From Symsagittifera roscoffensis (Eukaryota; Xenacoelomorpha; Acoela; Convolutidae): DNA of 64,000 nucleotides. Each line of letters opens with the position of its first letter. Within the stretch, counting starts at the first letter, position 1. Under the pieces are notes generated by a model. It had not been told where the DNA came from. It did not search any database and saw nothing but the letters and a program-made list of their open reading frames with translations. Where the stretch lies: NCBI RefSeq assembly GCF_963678635.1, contig NC_087062.1, forward strand, positions 96,587,705 to 96,651,704, given 5' to 3'. Positions 10,458 through 21,032 of this stretch are shown here, piece by piece. A program made the translations under genes and the position numbers.

Positions 10458-13278
10458 CAGGTAAGTATGAATTAAATAAATATTACTAACTAATTACAGT
10501 ATTAAAAACTCACCATTCTTTATTCATGTTTTCTTTAGATTTTTAGCTTTCATCAGACAATCACCTACAAAAACCAAAAAGGACAAATAAAAATCGAAAA
10601 ATTCATCAAACAATTTTAAAAATTCTATTAATCTCTTACACTTATAAAATTATAAATTTAATAATCAATGCAGTAAATTCATCTATAAAATTTTCCCCCC
10701 AAGCAGTAAATCTAGTTATGATGAAAATTTGTATCTTAATATTCCCCCATGACTAGCAGTAAATTTCCAAATTCTATGTAGTAAATTAATTAAATGCAAA
10801 TGCAGTACTAACCTTTTGATATTTTCATTCATTCGCACAGAAATTCTATCCACACTCGCACAGCTCGCCCACGAAGAATTGTTTAAAATAATGAATTTCA
10901 GTTTCAAGTTTTCACACTCAACAACTCTAACATAAAATAACATGTTTCAAACTTTCCTTTAACCCGGTTGGAAAGGAATCATATACTAAACAAAACTAAC
11001 CAACGCAGCTTACTAAATACCACAAATCATAGAATAACAGCATGACTTAGAAAAGGAAACCAACGGTACCCAAACCGGATTAACCCAGTTTAAAACTGGA
11101 TAATTTATTCTTTTGAAGACTATTATAAAGTCTTAGAAAGAAATAATAAAACACAAAAAAGTCGAAAGACAAACACATACCACAAACAATTTGATTTTTG
11201 GAAAAAGTACATAACCAACAAGACATAAGAAAGACCACAACAAACCCAACATAAAACGTTGTCACATAACAGGACCCCTCACAAAAACCGCATGAAATCA
11301 TACTTCCACCCCTGGCCTAACCCACCAGGAAGGACGTCCTGAGCATGCTCTATAGCCGGCCTAACCCACCGCGCTACATCCACGCTTTGTGACCACACCT
11401 CTATTTTTAATAAGAGCTACTCAAGGGTGAGTAACTCTTCAAAATAACCGAACTAAAACAAAAAGCTTTTGTGAAAACAACTAACTAAAATCATAATTAA
11501 AAAATATTAAACTAATAAAAGTTTTATAAAATGTAAAATCACATGATGCAATACATAGATCAGAATACAACACCAAGGACGAACATCAAAAGACAAGACC
11601 ACCCCACCACACTCGAGAGAGAATGACCAACTACAATCAATATGCCGCTCACAATCACAACTCAAAGGATTTAGAGTACGACTTGACCTCGCAGAAAAGG
11701 ACTTCATTGAACTAGACCAATGACCACCTCGATGACCCAAGTGTACGTACAGATCCGAGTAACCAGGCATCCCCTCCACGCACAATCTCCACGCCATTCC
11801 CAAGCTAGATCAGACACAAAAGAAGTTCTCCCCGAAGAACAGAAAAACCTGACATAGCCAACCATTCTGAAATCAGAATTGATTTTGTTGCAGAGACTCA
11901 GTCGTTGTCACAAGAAGAACACAACGTCTTATGTCCCTAACTCCAGCTTCCTGAAACTTCTTTAACAAAGAAGAAGCGGAAGAAAATTATGATGTTCGCC
12001 AAATACCAACGTCCATCATCCATCCTCGAATTACAGAAGAACTGTTCTAAAAAACTCTGTAAAACCCGGATGGGTGGAACCTGATCTAAACTACATTTTA
12101 TGATTGGATAAATTAAATGTTTTACCAATGTAAAGTATTTAATATTAACCAATCACGATCCATCTAACTAACAACCCACTTATTTGTAAGTGCTGAAGTT
12201 ACTTGTAATTTCAGCACCAGAGAGATTTGAATTTAATTTAGAAATTAGTTGCACTCTCCCGAGTACTTCAGCAGCCGCAATAAACCAGTATACCCTAGAT
12301 CTATTGAGCCTAGCAGAGACTAGTTAAACACCCTGAGACTAGATAGTATAAGAGTAAGATTAGGATCGGTATTAGACTAAGAAGTTGCACGAATCTATCC
12401 GGCCGAAAATAAGATAGCGTGACGAGCAGACGGTGTACCCTATCCGAAATTACTCTATGAGTTATACACTCCAGTCCTAACTCAACATGTGAAAAATTAA
12501 AGGAAATTAATGTTAATAGTACATGCCGTTTTGACCTTACCCTATTTTCCTAAAACCTTCCACAAAGGAAAACTAGCAAGACATGGAATCTCGTTTCTTT
12601 GTAAATCGTATAAAAAACATCAAGAGTGAATCAGAGAAATTGAATGAAATGAGAGCGCTAGTAATGCTAACCTGGCGAGTGACACGTACTCGTGAATGTA
12701 CAAATGACGATGTACTTTGTATCAAACTGTCGAAGACTCAGTAATTCTGAGTGTCAATGCTTTAGCAACACAAGACTTAAGATTACACTCTCACCGCGTA
12801 AACACTGTCTTGAGAAAAAACTACGGTCTGAGCTTTCGGCTTCACATCGCCAGATTTAGCCATGGCTGGTATATAATTAATGTGAAATGAATGTGAGCTC
12901 TAGCACGCAAGCGCGCTAGAGTAAGGCACCACTACTAGAAGTATCATAAAGGCGAATGCGATGAAAGACAACGTATGAAATGATACATTGCATGGATGAA
13001 GGAATGTAAGTGGGGTGACATTGTATGGGTGACACAACATAATTGATAATGCAAGATGGGGACATGATAAAGAATGACAATGCGTAAATGATGACATATA
13101 TATAAACCAATATAAATAGCATACAAACAGGGGTACCTCGGTGCCACACTGTTTGTGTAATATTTTGAGGTTATTATATCCACGGTGGATAATCCACTCT
13201 CTGCTGTATATATATACAGTTAATATATTGAATCCATTGGGTATACCCATTAATATATTAATTAATAGGCCTAAAGGA
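10458..13278. other. Non-coding: probable 3' UTR and LTR of element A, then unassigned DNA
   Basis: No credible coding sequence. Right after the ORF4 stop is a donor-like CAGGTAAGTAT (10459-10469), with a pyrimidine-rich acceptor-like TTTCATCAG ending near 10558. A motif GCAGTAAAT recurs at 10670, 10703 and 10756, with a variant at 10778. Around 11330-11395 on the - strand, the sequence TAGCGCGGTGGGTTAGG resembles a tRNA A-box and GGTGGGTTAGGCC occurs twice, so a SINE fragment is possible. The 3' LTR of element A should begin in this stretch, but I could not fix its ends. Confidence 0.35.
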
Positions 13279-13286
13279 ATTAAGCT

Positions 13287-13766
13287 CAGGGGTTCCTAAT
13301 AAATAATTGTATGGAAATATATGGCCATACCATATATGGAAATAACGTATTTTTAAGAAATTAAAAACACCATTATTTTTTAAAATTTTTTTGCTATTAT
13401 TTGAACCATATTTCGGAGAGGGAAAATCGGAAAAAATTGAATGAAATCGGGCTCACCGAGAGACCAGACTTTGACAACTAGCAAGACATTTGAGCAAGAC
13501 ATGTTTCTAATGATCAACAAGCAGTTCTGGGGAGTTCACACTGTCAAGAAGGTCATAGAACAAACAGTGGACTAAGAAAATACTTTTTACTATATGTCAG
13601 AAAAGTTTGTTTTCTCGTCATGAATTTGAACCAATTGTTCATGAAATTTTTTTTCTATTATGAAAATTATGGCCTTTATTTATTTTTTCAAAAATATATA
13701 TGGCTTTATTTATTTTTGAAAATTTTCTAGGACCATAATATTGCCATACCATATTAGGAACCCCTG
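13287..13766. mobile_element. hAT-like MITE, 480 bp
   Basis: The left end is CAGGGGTTCCTAATA and the right end is its exact reverse complement. The insert is flanked by a perfect 8-bp target duplication, ATTAAGCT, at 13279-13286 and 13767-13774. A CAGGGG terminus with 8-bp duplications is the hallmark of hAT transposons. The interior is AT-rich and codes for nothing recognisable, so it depends on a transposase supplied elsewhere. Confidence 0.92.
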
Positions 13767-13841
13767 ATTAAGCTTAAAGAGTGCTTAAACGATGTTTTTA
13801 ACGTCTAGCTTGTAAATTACTATCGTTCTTTCTCTTATCTG

Positions 13842-14250
13842 TAGGGACGACAAATGCATGCAAGTTGCATAAATACCATCTTTTCTGCGCTATGCGCAAA
13901 AACGTACGCAAGTTGCATAAATCCCCCATTTTTTGTAAAAACTCTGCAAAAAACTCCAGTATTCTGCACCAAAAACGATTAATTCTGAATAAAGTTGATT
14001 CTACCCGCAACCACTTGTTCCACCATGTAAAATTGAAAGTTTTATGAGACAGCAAACATAGTTCTTTAGCGCAGTAAAGGCTCATTCACTGAGAATGGCT
14101 TCTTTTTGTGACCATGAGCTCCAAAAGTGTAATGAAACGGAGGAATTTTGCTAGAAATCAATGAAAATTAAGCAAAAGTTTCATTTATTTTCATTTGTAT
14201 ACGTACGCACATAAACAGGTCGCTTTTATATGCATAAATGGTCGTCCCTA
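13842..14250. mobile_element. Inverted-repeat element, probable hAT-like MITE, 409 bp
   Basis: The termini TAGGGACGAC and GTCGTCCCTA are inverted, and the inverted similarity continues weakly inward (ATGCATRYAA-type sequence on both sides). GCAAGTTGCATAAAT occurs twice near the left end (about 13859 and 13908). The flanks CTTATCTG and CTTACATT agree at only five of eight positions, so the target duplication is doubtful. Small ORFs in it are chance. Confidence 0.5.
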
Positions 14251-14531
14251 CTTACATTTATCTGTGCGAAAACGTGAGTCGTACGCAGTGGTACGTTTCT
14301 CTACATGTATATACGCACAATTACATAAGTACTGTGCTTTACGTGATGTTGGCAGCGAATTTGATTGGCCGAAACTAACTATATACAGTTTCACCGAAGC
14401 CAACTTTGATTGTGAACAAATAAACGCTTGCGTATATAAACGCTCAGCTCAATGCAAGATTGGTTTTTGTTTCTGACGAATGTACTTAATAGTGTCTGAG
14501 CTGCCGAAAGCATTTATTTGCCGAATTTCAA
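14251..14531 (+). promoter_or_regulatory. Upstream region of the probable host gene
   Basis: A 281-bp stretch between a MITE and the ATG at 14532. It holds an inverted CCAAT-like GATTGG near 14363 and TATATA-like sequences near 14386 and 14434. A promoter here is inferred from position only. Confidence 0.25.
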
Positions 14532-14684
14532 ATGAATCAAACACGCATTCCTCGAGAAACAAAATTTGTGTCCCCGGCTGTGAACACTTCAGCTCCCCCG
14601 AAGTCCCTCGGACTTTCTGTTCCACTCATCAAAAAACTTCTTCACGAAAATGACCTCGAAACAAAACAATGGAACCTTTATCAG
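14532..14684 (+). CDS. Probable host gene, exon 1 (51 codons)
   Basis: The ATG at 14532 opens 51 codons that end in CAG before the donor GTACGA at 14685, phase 0. The encoded stretch (APPKSLGLSVPLIKKLL ... KQWNLYQ) looks like the start of proteins carrying a VSHAW motif, in which an amphipathic helix and a conserved Trp precede a KPAT ... YVDL segment. That segment is encoded, also in phase 0, by the exon at 26787-26930, 12.1 kb downstream. Continuing past the donor, the frame gives non-similar sequence and stops at 14756. Function is unknown; the pairing of the two exons is inferred from phase and family order. Confidence 0.6.
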
Positions 14685-14756
14685 GTACGATCTTCAGGTT
14701 TTTTTTCTACTTGGAAACTATGCATTTCACATCAGGGCCTTGCATTAGCCAATTGA

Positions 14757-15273
14757 CAAAACATTGCAATAAAAAATACCAGCAATAATTACATTGCAAT
14801 ATATTTTAATGTGCAATAGTTTATTGCAATTATAATGCAAGTCATTATTTGCCTTTTTAAATAGAAAAATCCCAGTTCTGATTTTCTTTGAAAATTCCTT
14901 TGATTGAAATAGTATCCGATATTATGGCATTCAAGAGTCTTTCAAGAAAACGGTTTCTATATATAGAAAGAATATATTCTCAAAAAGTAAAACCTTTGGT
15001 CAAAACTTTCTCATACAATTACATTTTTATCGTGATATTGGGCTAAATTGGTGATTAAGACTATCTAATTTGTGAAATAACGGCTGAGCTAAAAGCCCAA
15101 CGGCTAACCCCCTTGCTCACTTTTTCCAAACCCAATTGATCTTCAGGTAAGCGTATTTTGCAATTTCTTGTCGGTGAAATCAAAGTAATAAGATTTCAGC
15201 TGCGTGCTGATCGAGGCACATCAAATAGCAAATGTAGTGGAAAGACGTTTTGTCAGAAAGCGGCAATCAATTA
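14757..15273. other. Intron sequence, no gene seen
   Basis: AT-rich DNA, first part of the inferred 12.1-kb intron. It has several ATTGCAAT-like palindromic octamers between 14764 and 14840. Nothing codes here. Confidence 0.4.
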
Positions 15274-15281
15274 CATGTAGG

Positions 15282-15771
15282 CAGTGATGACAAAAAAAAT
15301 TTATTGGAAATTTATTGGATGCAATAAGTAAACCAATAAATAAATACAGATTTTAGCGCGATTTAAATCGCGATTGCAATAAATCTTTACAATAAAAATG
15401 AGTTAGTTTTTATTGGATTTTTGTTTGAAGGGTGAAAAATCTCAAGTGTTACTGCTTTCTTATAGGTTGCATCAAACTAATCAAACCTAAAGCTTTGCAG
15501 AAAGTATGTTTCTCGCAAAAATAATGAAAAATATGGTGGTTGATAAGCTAAAAAAAAGCCTCACCATACGAAATGTGAAAAATTTCAACGAAAGTTTGAT
15601 TTCTTCCGAATGAATAATTTATTGCATTTTTCCAATAATTTTTTTCTTCAGAACAAAATCATCGAAATCAAGCCGAATATGCAATAAATTGCGAATGAAA
15701 CAATAAATGAAATATAACCATCCAATAAATCGCGATTATTCCAATAAAATTTATTTATTTGGTCATCACTG
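15282..15771. mobile_element. hAT-like MITE, 490 bp
   Basis: The left terminus CAGTGATGAC is matched by GTCATCACTG at the right, and AT-rich inverted similarity continues inward (many ATTTATTGGA and TCCAATAAA motifs). It is flanked by a perfect 8-bp target duplication, CATGTAGG, at 15274-15281 and 15772-15779. No coding capacity. It lies within the inferred host intron. Confidence 0.9.
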
Positions 15772-15779
15772 CATGTAGG

Positions 15780-16696
15780 GGAAAAGGGGAATTACAAAAC
15801 TTTGCCAGAATGATTCATTAAATGCAATTAGTTAGGAAAAGGTCTTTTAGCATGTTCGGCGATCTGAAATACTATCAGTAATGTTTTGCTATATATAGTA
15901 GATATCATATTCACTGTTAGTGGATGAAACTGATTTTACTGCCGCAGTTTACTTTACTTTTATCAGCTATATTTTAAGAATACTGTCAAAAAAGGTTGAA
16001 ATATGTTTAACATATTGTTAATTCCGATATCTTGAAGATATACGGAATGATATCTTAGTTTTTTTCCGAATCGGTTACTTCCGCTAGCTCAAGTCGGCAG
16101 TTCCTGTCCCGCTGGGAACCAATTTTTGTGTTCTTCCTAATGGCAACTGTCTTTGTTGTTCAGCACATATATCTATAGGTTTTCACCAAATAATATTTCC
16201 GATATCGGAAAATTAACTATTTCCAACTATCGGAAATGACGTTTTTTAATTATTGGTTTTGAAACAAATGTTGTCGAGATCTAAGTTGAATTTTTTCCGA
16301 TTTTAAAAAACAATTATATTCAGATCAGTTAATTAATTGAAATTGTTGAATATGACCGTTTGCTAGGAGTAAATCTATAGTACAGATTTTTCGTGAAGGA
16401 AAATAAAAATTTTCATTTTTTTTACTTTTTCAATGTTGCTTTATAAACTCAGAAATCCCATTTATGTACCCCTAGTCATGTCCTCTTTTGGTCTTTCCCC
16501 ATTATTTAAAGAAGATAGGGACTTCACTTCGAGTTGGTTGAGCAAAGCCGGCAGCGAACGATCCAGCACTCGAATTACAATATTATTAATTGTTTCTTCG
16601 AAGAACCTCGAAGAAGAAGAACGGATTATGTACTTGTCCGAGATTTTTTATTCATTAAAGGATTCATGTATATCCATAAAAACGCGATCCATCGTT
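15780..16696. other. Intron sequence with a small inverted-repeat element
   Basis: No coding sequence that I trust. An inverted pair, at 16017-16031 and 16201-16217, is listed separately. The palindrome TTTCCGATATCGGAAA sits at about 16196-16211. The open frames near 16433-16890 have no family features and partly run into the element B LTR. Confidence 0.35.
16017..16217. mobile_element. Possible 201-bp MITE
   Basis: GTTAATTCCGATATC (16017-16031) and GATATCGGAAAATTAAC (16201-16217) are inverted repeats with a two-base indel. TATT occurs on both outer sides (16013-16016 and 16218-16221) and could be a short target duplication. The interior also has imperfect TTCCG...CGGAA palindromes. A four-base match is weak, so this is tentative. 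Confidence 0.4.
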
Positions 16697-16701
16697 ATAA
16701 G

Positions 16702-17836
16702 TGTAGTATTGAGAAATACTACACAGACAAAAGACCATTGTCTTAATTGTTTATTTAACGACCCAACTCTAAATTGGAGCGTGCCATTTAAATTAAAGCC
16801 TCTTTTCACTAAATCAGATATTGACTGATTTACTCTTATTAGGACTATAAAATCTTGTTTTGAAAATCCACTCCTTTTTAAATACTTGTCCAATTTTTCT
16901 CATTTTTTCATGCTCAATATTTTAAAAGGGCGGCGATTATTAATACGTCCCTTTTAACTTAACTTGAAACAAACTGGATAAATATTTAGCAGTCTTGCCA
17001 GCTGCACTAAAATTCTCCTTGCTTTGATTTAGCATAGATGCACCTGCAATATGATGCATCAGAGAAAGTAATATGAATTTTTAATCAGACAAACTGAAGG
17101 CTGCGGTTTTCTTCAAAGAGGACTAATAAGTTGAAGATATTTGATTTGAAAAAATCAAATAAAAACTAGTTGAAAATTCCCTTATTAGAAAGGGAGAACA
17201 AAGGAGCAGGTGAAACCTGAATAATTAAAGATTGAATCAGCCGCCGGTTTATGCTTATGAGCAAAAGGACTGGCCTGAAATCTTCAGTGTTTCATTTTGC
17301 TCAGTAAGCAGCAAGTCAGATCTCTTCAGTCAGATCTTTTCAAAATAAATAATTTTTCTTTTCTGCCTTTACAATAAAATTAAAGTAGCCTTTTTTCACA
17401 AATAAAATAGAGAATAAATTCTCATTTAAAGTTCGATAAAATTATAAATCGAGATACTCGAGAGACCCACACCTGAGGAAGTCTGGACTACAAGTACCCA
17501 AAGGACTACGGCAAAGACGATACTGACGACCAAACCAGAAGTGCTGACTTGGACAAAATCAAGGGCAACCATACATACTAATCAGCCACCGACCTTAGTA
17601 AGAAGATAAAATATTGATGAACAAAATAAGATTAGCTCAACCTCCCCTCATAGGTATATTTCTTTAAGCTGTTCGATTCATTTATATAATCTAAAAACCC
17701 AGTGCTTTGTATCTAACCAACTATTAATTCATACCTTTTCTAACTATTGTTTCTACTCTACTTTTTGTCAAGACAATTTGACGATCTAAGGTTAGACTTA
17801 TAATTTAGGATAAAATTACTAAGCATTCAACCAGCA
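16702..17836 (+). repeat. 5' LTR of element B
   Basis: 1135 bp, TG...CA ends, aligned with 25337-26471 without length difference. About 455-510 bp in, it has a hairpin-like CCCTTATTAGAAAGGG sequence. Downstream of its end, TGGTGCGACCGC (17855) is a possible but unproven tRNA primer-binding site. Confidence 0.92.
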
Positions 17837-20220
17837 AAGACGGCTTAGTAAAACTGGTGCGACCGCAGCAGAGAACTACTCCTTAAGAAATTCGTTTTCC
17901 AACAAACTAGAAACAGCTTTTAAAATTCAAAAAACATATTATTATTAGGATCTGTGAGTATTTGTCAGATTAGTTTTCAACCTCAAAAAGCCAGAGACAA
18001 GGGGTATCTTTCGATAGAAACACAATTTCATTGTCTTCTACTTGACAGATATTCCTGGTAGGGTTCTTGCGAAATGCATCCCCTGCGCTAGCAGTCGCCC
18101 ACGATATTCCTCCATCTATTAGACGGTCTATTAGACGGCTTTCTAACTGACATTAGCTCATGAACTTAACTATTATCTATTATTATAATAATATATAAAA
18201 TTTCTGAAAGAATCGTTCTCTGCCTAAGTCCGCTAGTAAGATATACCCGTTTTGTCCAGTAATCCACTAAAGTTTTGCCGAAACTTCAGTTTAAAGTTAT
18301 CATCACTAAAATTAACGAAATTCTGTGTTAAACTAAAGTGCTCAAAAACTTATTAAATATCTTCATTTATTTTTTCGAGGGGGTTAAGTGGTCATATGTG
18401 CGATCTAAGAGTACCCTAAATTGTATGATAAATTGAATTCTTCATCACATTATCTCAAACCATCCACGGATGTTGCTATTTATCCTAATCCTTCATCAAT
18501 TCTCGAGGCTTATCCTCAAGTTTTCTTAAACTCATTTTAATTCTAACCATCTTAACGTAACTTAAACCTAAATCATCCATCAGTAAAGCTACCAATTACT
18601 GAAAATAAGGAAGAAAATAACAAAAACCAAAAAGGAAGGAACGGATTTGAGTGTTTTTTGATAAATCATTAGTTTTTTTTGACACAGTTTAAATATACAC
18701 CTAATTAACAAAAAGATTACGCACTAAAACCAATCTTAAACGTTAACCACATAACACCAAACACCGAGTTTTAGTTTCAGCACAAAAATATCAGGTTTCA
18801 CAACAAAAACTAAGTTTAAAACACTGACACATCCACTTTATATTGATAAAATAGGTTTCATATGATAGCATAAGCACTAAAAAATTGATTTTTACCAGCC
18901 AAAAGTTTTGGTTTCAGTCTAGGTTTCAGTTATAGGTTCAAACGTTTTAGTTAAAATAAATATAGTTTCCGGTCAAAATTTTAAGTTTCTGTAAACGGAT
19001 TCGGGTAAAACAGCAAAAATTGAACTAGTCAAACCCAAATTTGGATACCATTAGTCAAAAACCTGGTCTTAAATGGTACGTTTTTGTTAGTTTCAGGTTT
19101 CAGAACACAAAAATTGAGTTTTTGGTCTCAAAATTGAGCTCCGAACGCCGAATTTTGACTTTCTAAAGAAAACTAACGGTGTTAAAACCCACCAAACCAA
19201 TTTTAAAATTTGGTTCCTAAGGCTGAAACGTACGTTTCAGAATTGGTGTTTTTGGTTTCAGACCCAAAAATCTTGCTTCCCAAGTAAAATTTTTGTAAAA
19301 TATTGAAAGATAATAGGAATGCACTAACAAATTTTTGAACTCGAAAAACTTCTAGAAGGTGTTAGTTTGAGCCCTCAAACTTATAGTTTCAGAAAATTAA
19401 AATCGTCGTTTTAGGCTAAAATTTTCATCTTTTTGGCAATTTTTTTGCTGGAATAGAAATATATTAGAGAGACCAACCTAAATTTTCAATCTCAAAATTC
19501 TAAAACCAAGTGGTCAAACCATAGTTTCAGTTCTAGAAATCATAGTTTCAGCCCCAAAAACTTAGGTTTCCGCAAACAAATTTTTGATTTTGAAGTTACA
19601 AACCGGTTCAAAATTCCAATTTACACTAGACCAGCTATCAAAAACCAACTTTTTATTTTCATGCACCGAGTTTGAGAGAGTTTAAGAGTTTTAGGTTTAA
19701 GATTTCAAAAACTAAGTTTAAGATATCAAACGATTCGGTTTTCTCGAATTTTTTTGCAAGAAAAAGCATAAACTAGGTATACTAAAGCTTCTAGACAATT
19801 TTACGACTAAAAAACTCAACTTCAGCTACCATAGTTTCAGGTTTCAGATGATCATTTCAATCAAAAAATTTTTGTAAAATATTTTAACAAAAAAATTAAG
19901 TTTTGAGCCAATAATAGCCCAAACGGCATATAGTTATATTGTTACTCATATCAAAAGCATCAATTAAACTTATCTTGAAGAAAGTTTCAGGTTTCAGATA
20001 AGGTTTCAGCGAATAAAAACTTGAAAAACTTAGAAAAAATTTTAGAAATTTTTTTTCCAAAATTTTTCTTTCTTTCTTATTTTATTATTAATAACCTTTA
20101 TTAATATTCAATATTTCTTAAGAGGTTTTCATTACTTTAGGACATACTAATCAAATAGTACAACTTGGCTTAAGAAAAAGAAAACAAACATTGTGAAATT
20201 AATGTCAACACATTTTAAAA
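17837..20220 (+). other. Leader of element B, non-coding, rich in GTTTCAG
   Basis: No ORF of note. The first ~900 bp are unremarkable. From 18774 the sequence becomes a degenerate repeat field in which GTTTCAG recurs on the + strand only. With the small ORFs the total leader before gag is 3.2 kb, long for an LTR element. Confidence 0.6.
18774..20009 (+). repeat. GTTTCAG motif array
   Basis: I count 15 exact GTTTCAG copies in 1.24 kb, several in direct tandem (19088, 19857 and 19984 areas), often as AGGTTTCAG or TAGTTTCAG. There are further near-copies (GTTTCA, GTTTCC). The reverse complement is essentially absent. The spacer text between copies is not conserved, so this is a motif cluster and not a simple tandem repeat. 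The role is unknown; packaging, protein binding or splice-acceptor decoys are possible. Confidence 0.8.
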
Positions 20221-20472
20221 TTGTTGACAATAAATTTAAAACTCAAATTAGGAAATAAAGTCTCTAACATCATATGGTATATCACTAACACTACAAAAAA
20301 CCATATTAGTATACTAACAAAACACCCTAATGAAGATAAACACGAATTATACGTCTTCTTTCGACGATATACTCCAGAAATTGACACAATTCTTCAGCAA
20401 ATAAAAATACCAAATATCATAATTTGTACACCGGAAGAGCGATTAATTGCTTCACTCCCGATTGCTTTTTGA
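20221..20472 (+). CDS. Small leader ORF 1 of element B (83 aa), paralogue of leader ORF 2
   Basis: 83 residues that align with the ORF at 20656: shared features are LKLKL, IIWYITN, ISILTKHP (TILSKHP in the other), HEL, TPEI and a closing IL-x2-K/Q repeat. Conservation of frame and residues after duplication argues for real coding. Both sit between leader and gag. The compact mix of beta-strand-like and charged segments suggests a small folded domain. I do not recognise the family. Confidence 0.55.
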   Translation: MLTINLKLKLGNKVSNIIWYITNTTKNHISILTKHPNEDKHELYVFFRRYTPEIDTILQQIKIPNIIICTPEERLIASLPIAF

Positions 20473-20655
20473 TATCATAATGTACCAAAGCACAAAACTA
20501 CTTGAATTTTAATCATTTTTTTATAAAAAAACACAAAATTTTCCTTAACAAAAATTAAAAATCATAACAAGTTCATAAGAAAAATCTAAATATTTTTTAT
20601 ATTGTTTATCATTCCCTAGATAAATATTTATGTCCCTAAAAGAATGTAAAATGCT

Positions 20656-20940
20656 ATGACCAACTTTTATCAAGTAAATACAACAGCATATAATTTAAAA
20701 CTAAAATTAAAAATTAAATCCACAAAAATTATTTGGTATATCACCAATATCCAAAAAGATCAAATCACAATTTTGTCCAAACACCCACACAAAAATATTC
20801 ACGAATTAACCATTCTCTCCAGCAGCAATACCCCAGAGATAACTTCTATCTTAAAAAAGCTTAATCAGCCCCATAGCACTATTGATCTATCTAACAAAAA
20901 TTCGTATTCATTGAACCCAGCAAACTTGATTGTAACTTAA
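20656..20940 (+). CDS. Small leader ORF 2 of element B (94 aa), paralogue of leader ORF 1
   Basis: 94 residues. The central ~60 align with leader ORF 1 (LKLKLKIKSTKIIWYITN, TILSKHPHKN, HEL, TPEITSILKKL). The N- and C-terminal ends differ. It stops 92 nt before the gag ATG. Unknown function. The relation of the two ORFs is read directly from the sequence; translation in vivo is inferred. Confidence 0.55.
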   Translation: MTNFYQVNTTAYNLKLKLKIKSTKIIWYITNIQKDQITILSKHPHKNIHELTILSSSNTPEITSILKKLNQPHSTIDLSNKNSYSLNPANLIVT

Positions 20941-21032
20941 ATACAATTATTTCAGTCCGAACAATTGATCAGTACACAACACATCCAAACCCTTTATATA
21001 TTGTTAACAAACTTTGAGTGATTTAAACAAAG

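Noticed and set aside
11330-11395. tRNA-derived SINE on the minus strand
   Set aside because: A-box similarity only; no B-box, no target duplication and no second copy seen, so it is not listed as a feature.
12900-13250. 116-codon minus-strand frame
   Set aside because: Low-complexity complement of an ATG-rich repeat stretch; overlapping frames are equally open and none shows family features.
16433-16893. Overlapping small frames at the left border of element B
   Set aside because: They cross the LTR boundary at 16702, and the minus-strand version recurs at 25310 only because the LTR is duplicated.
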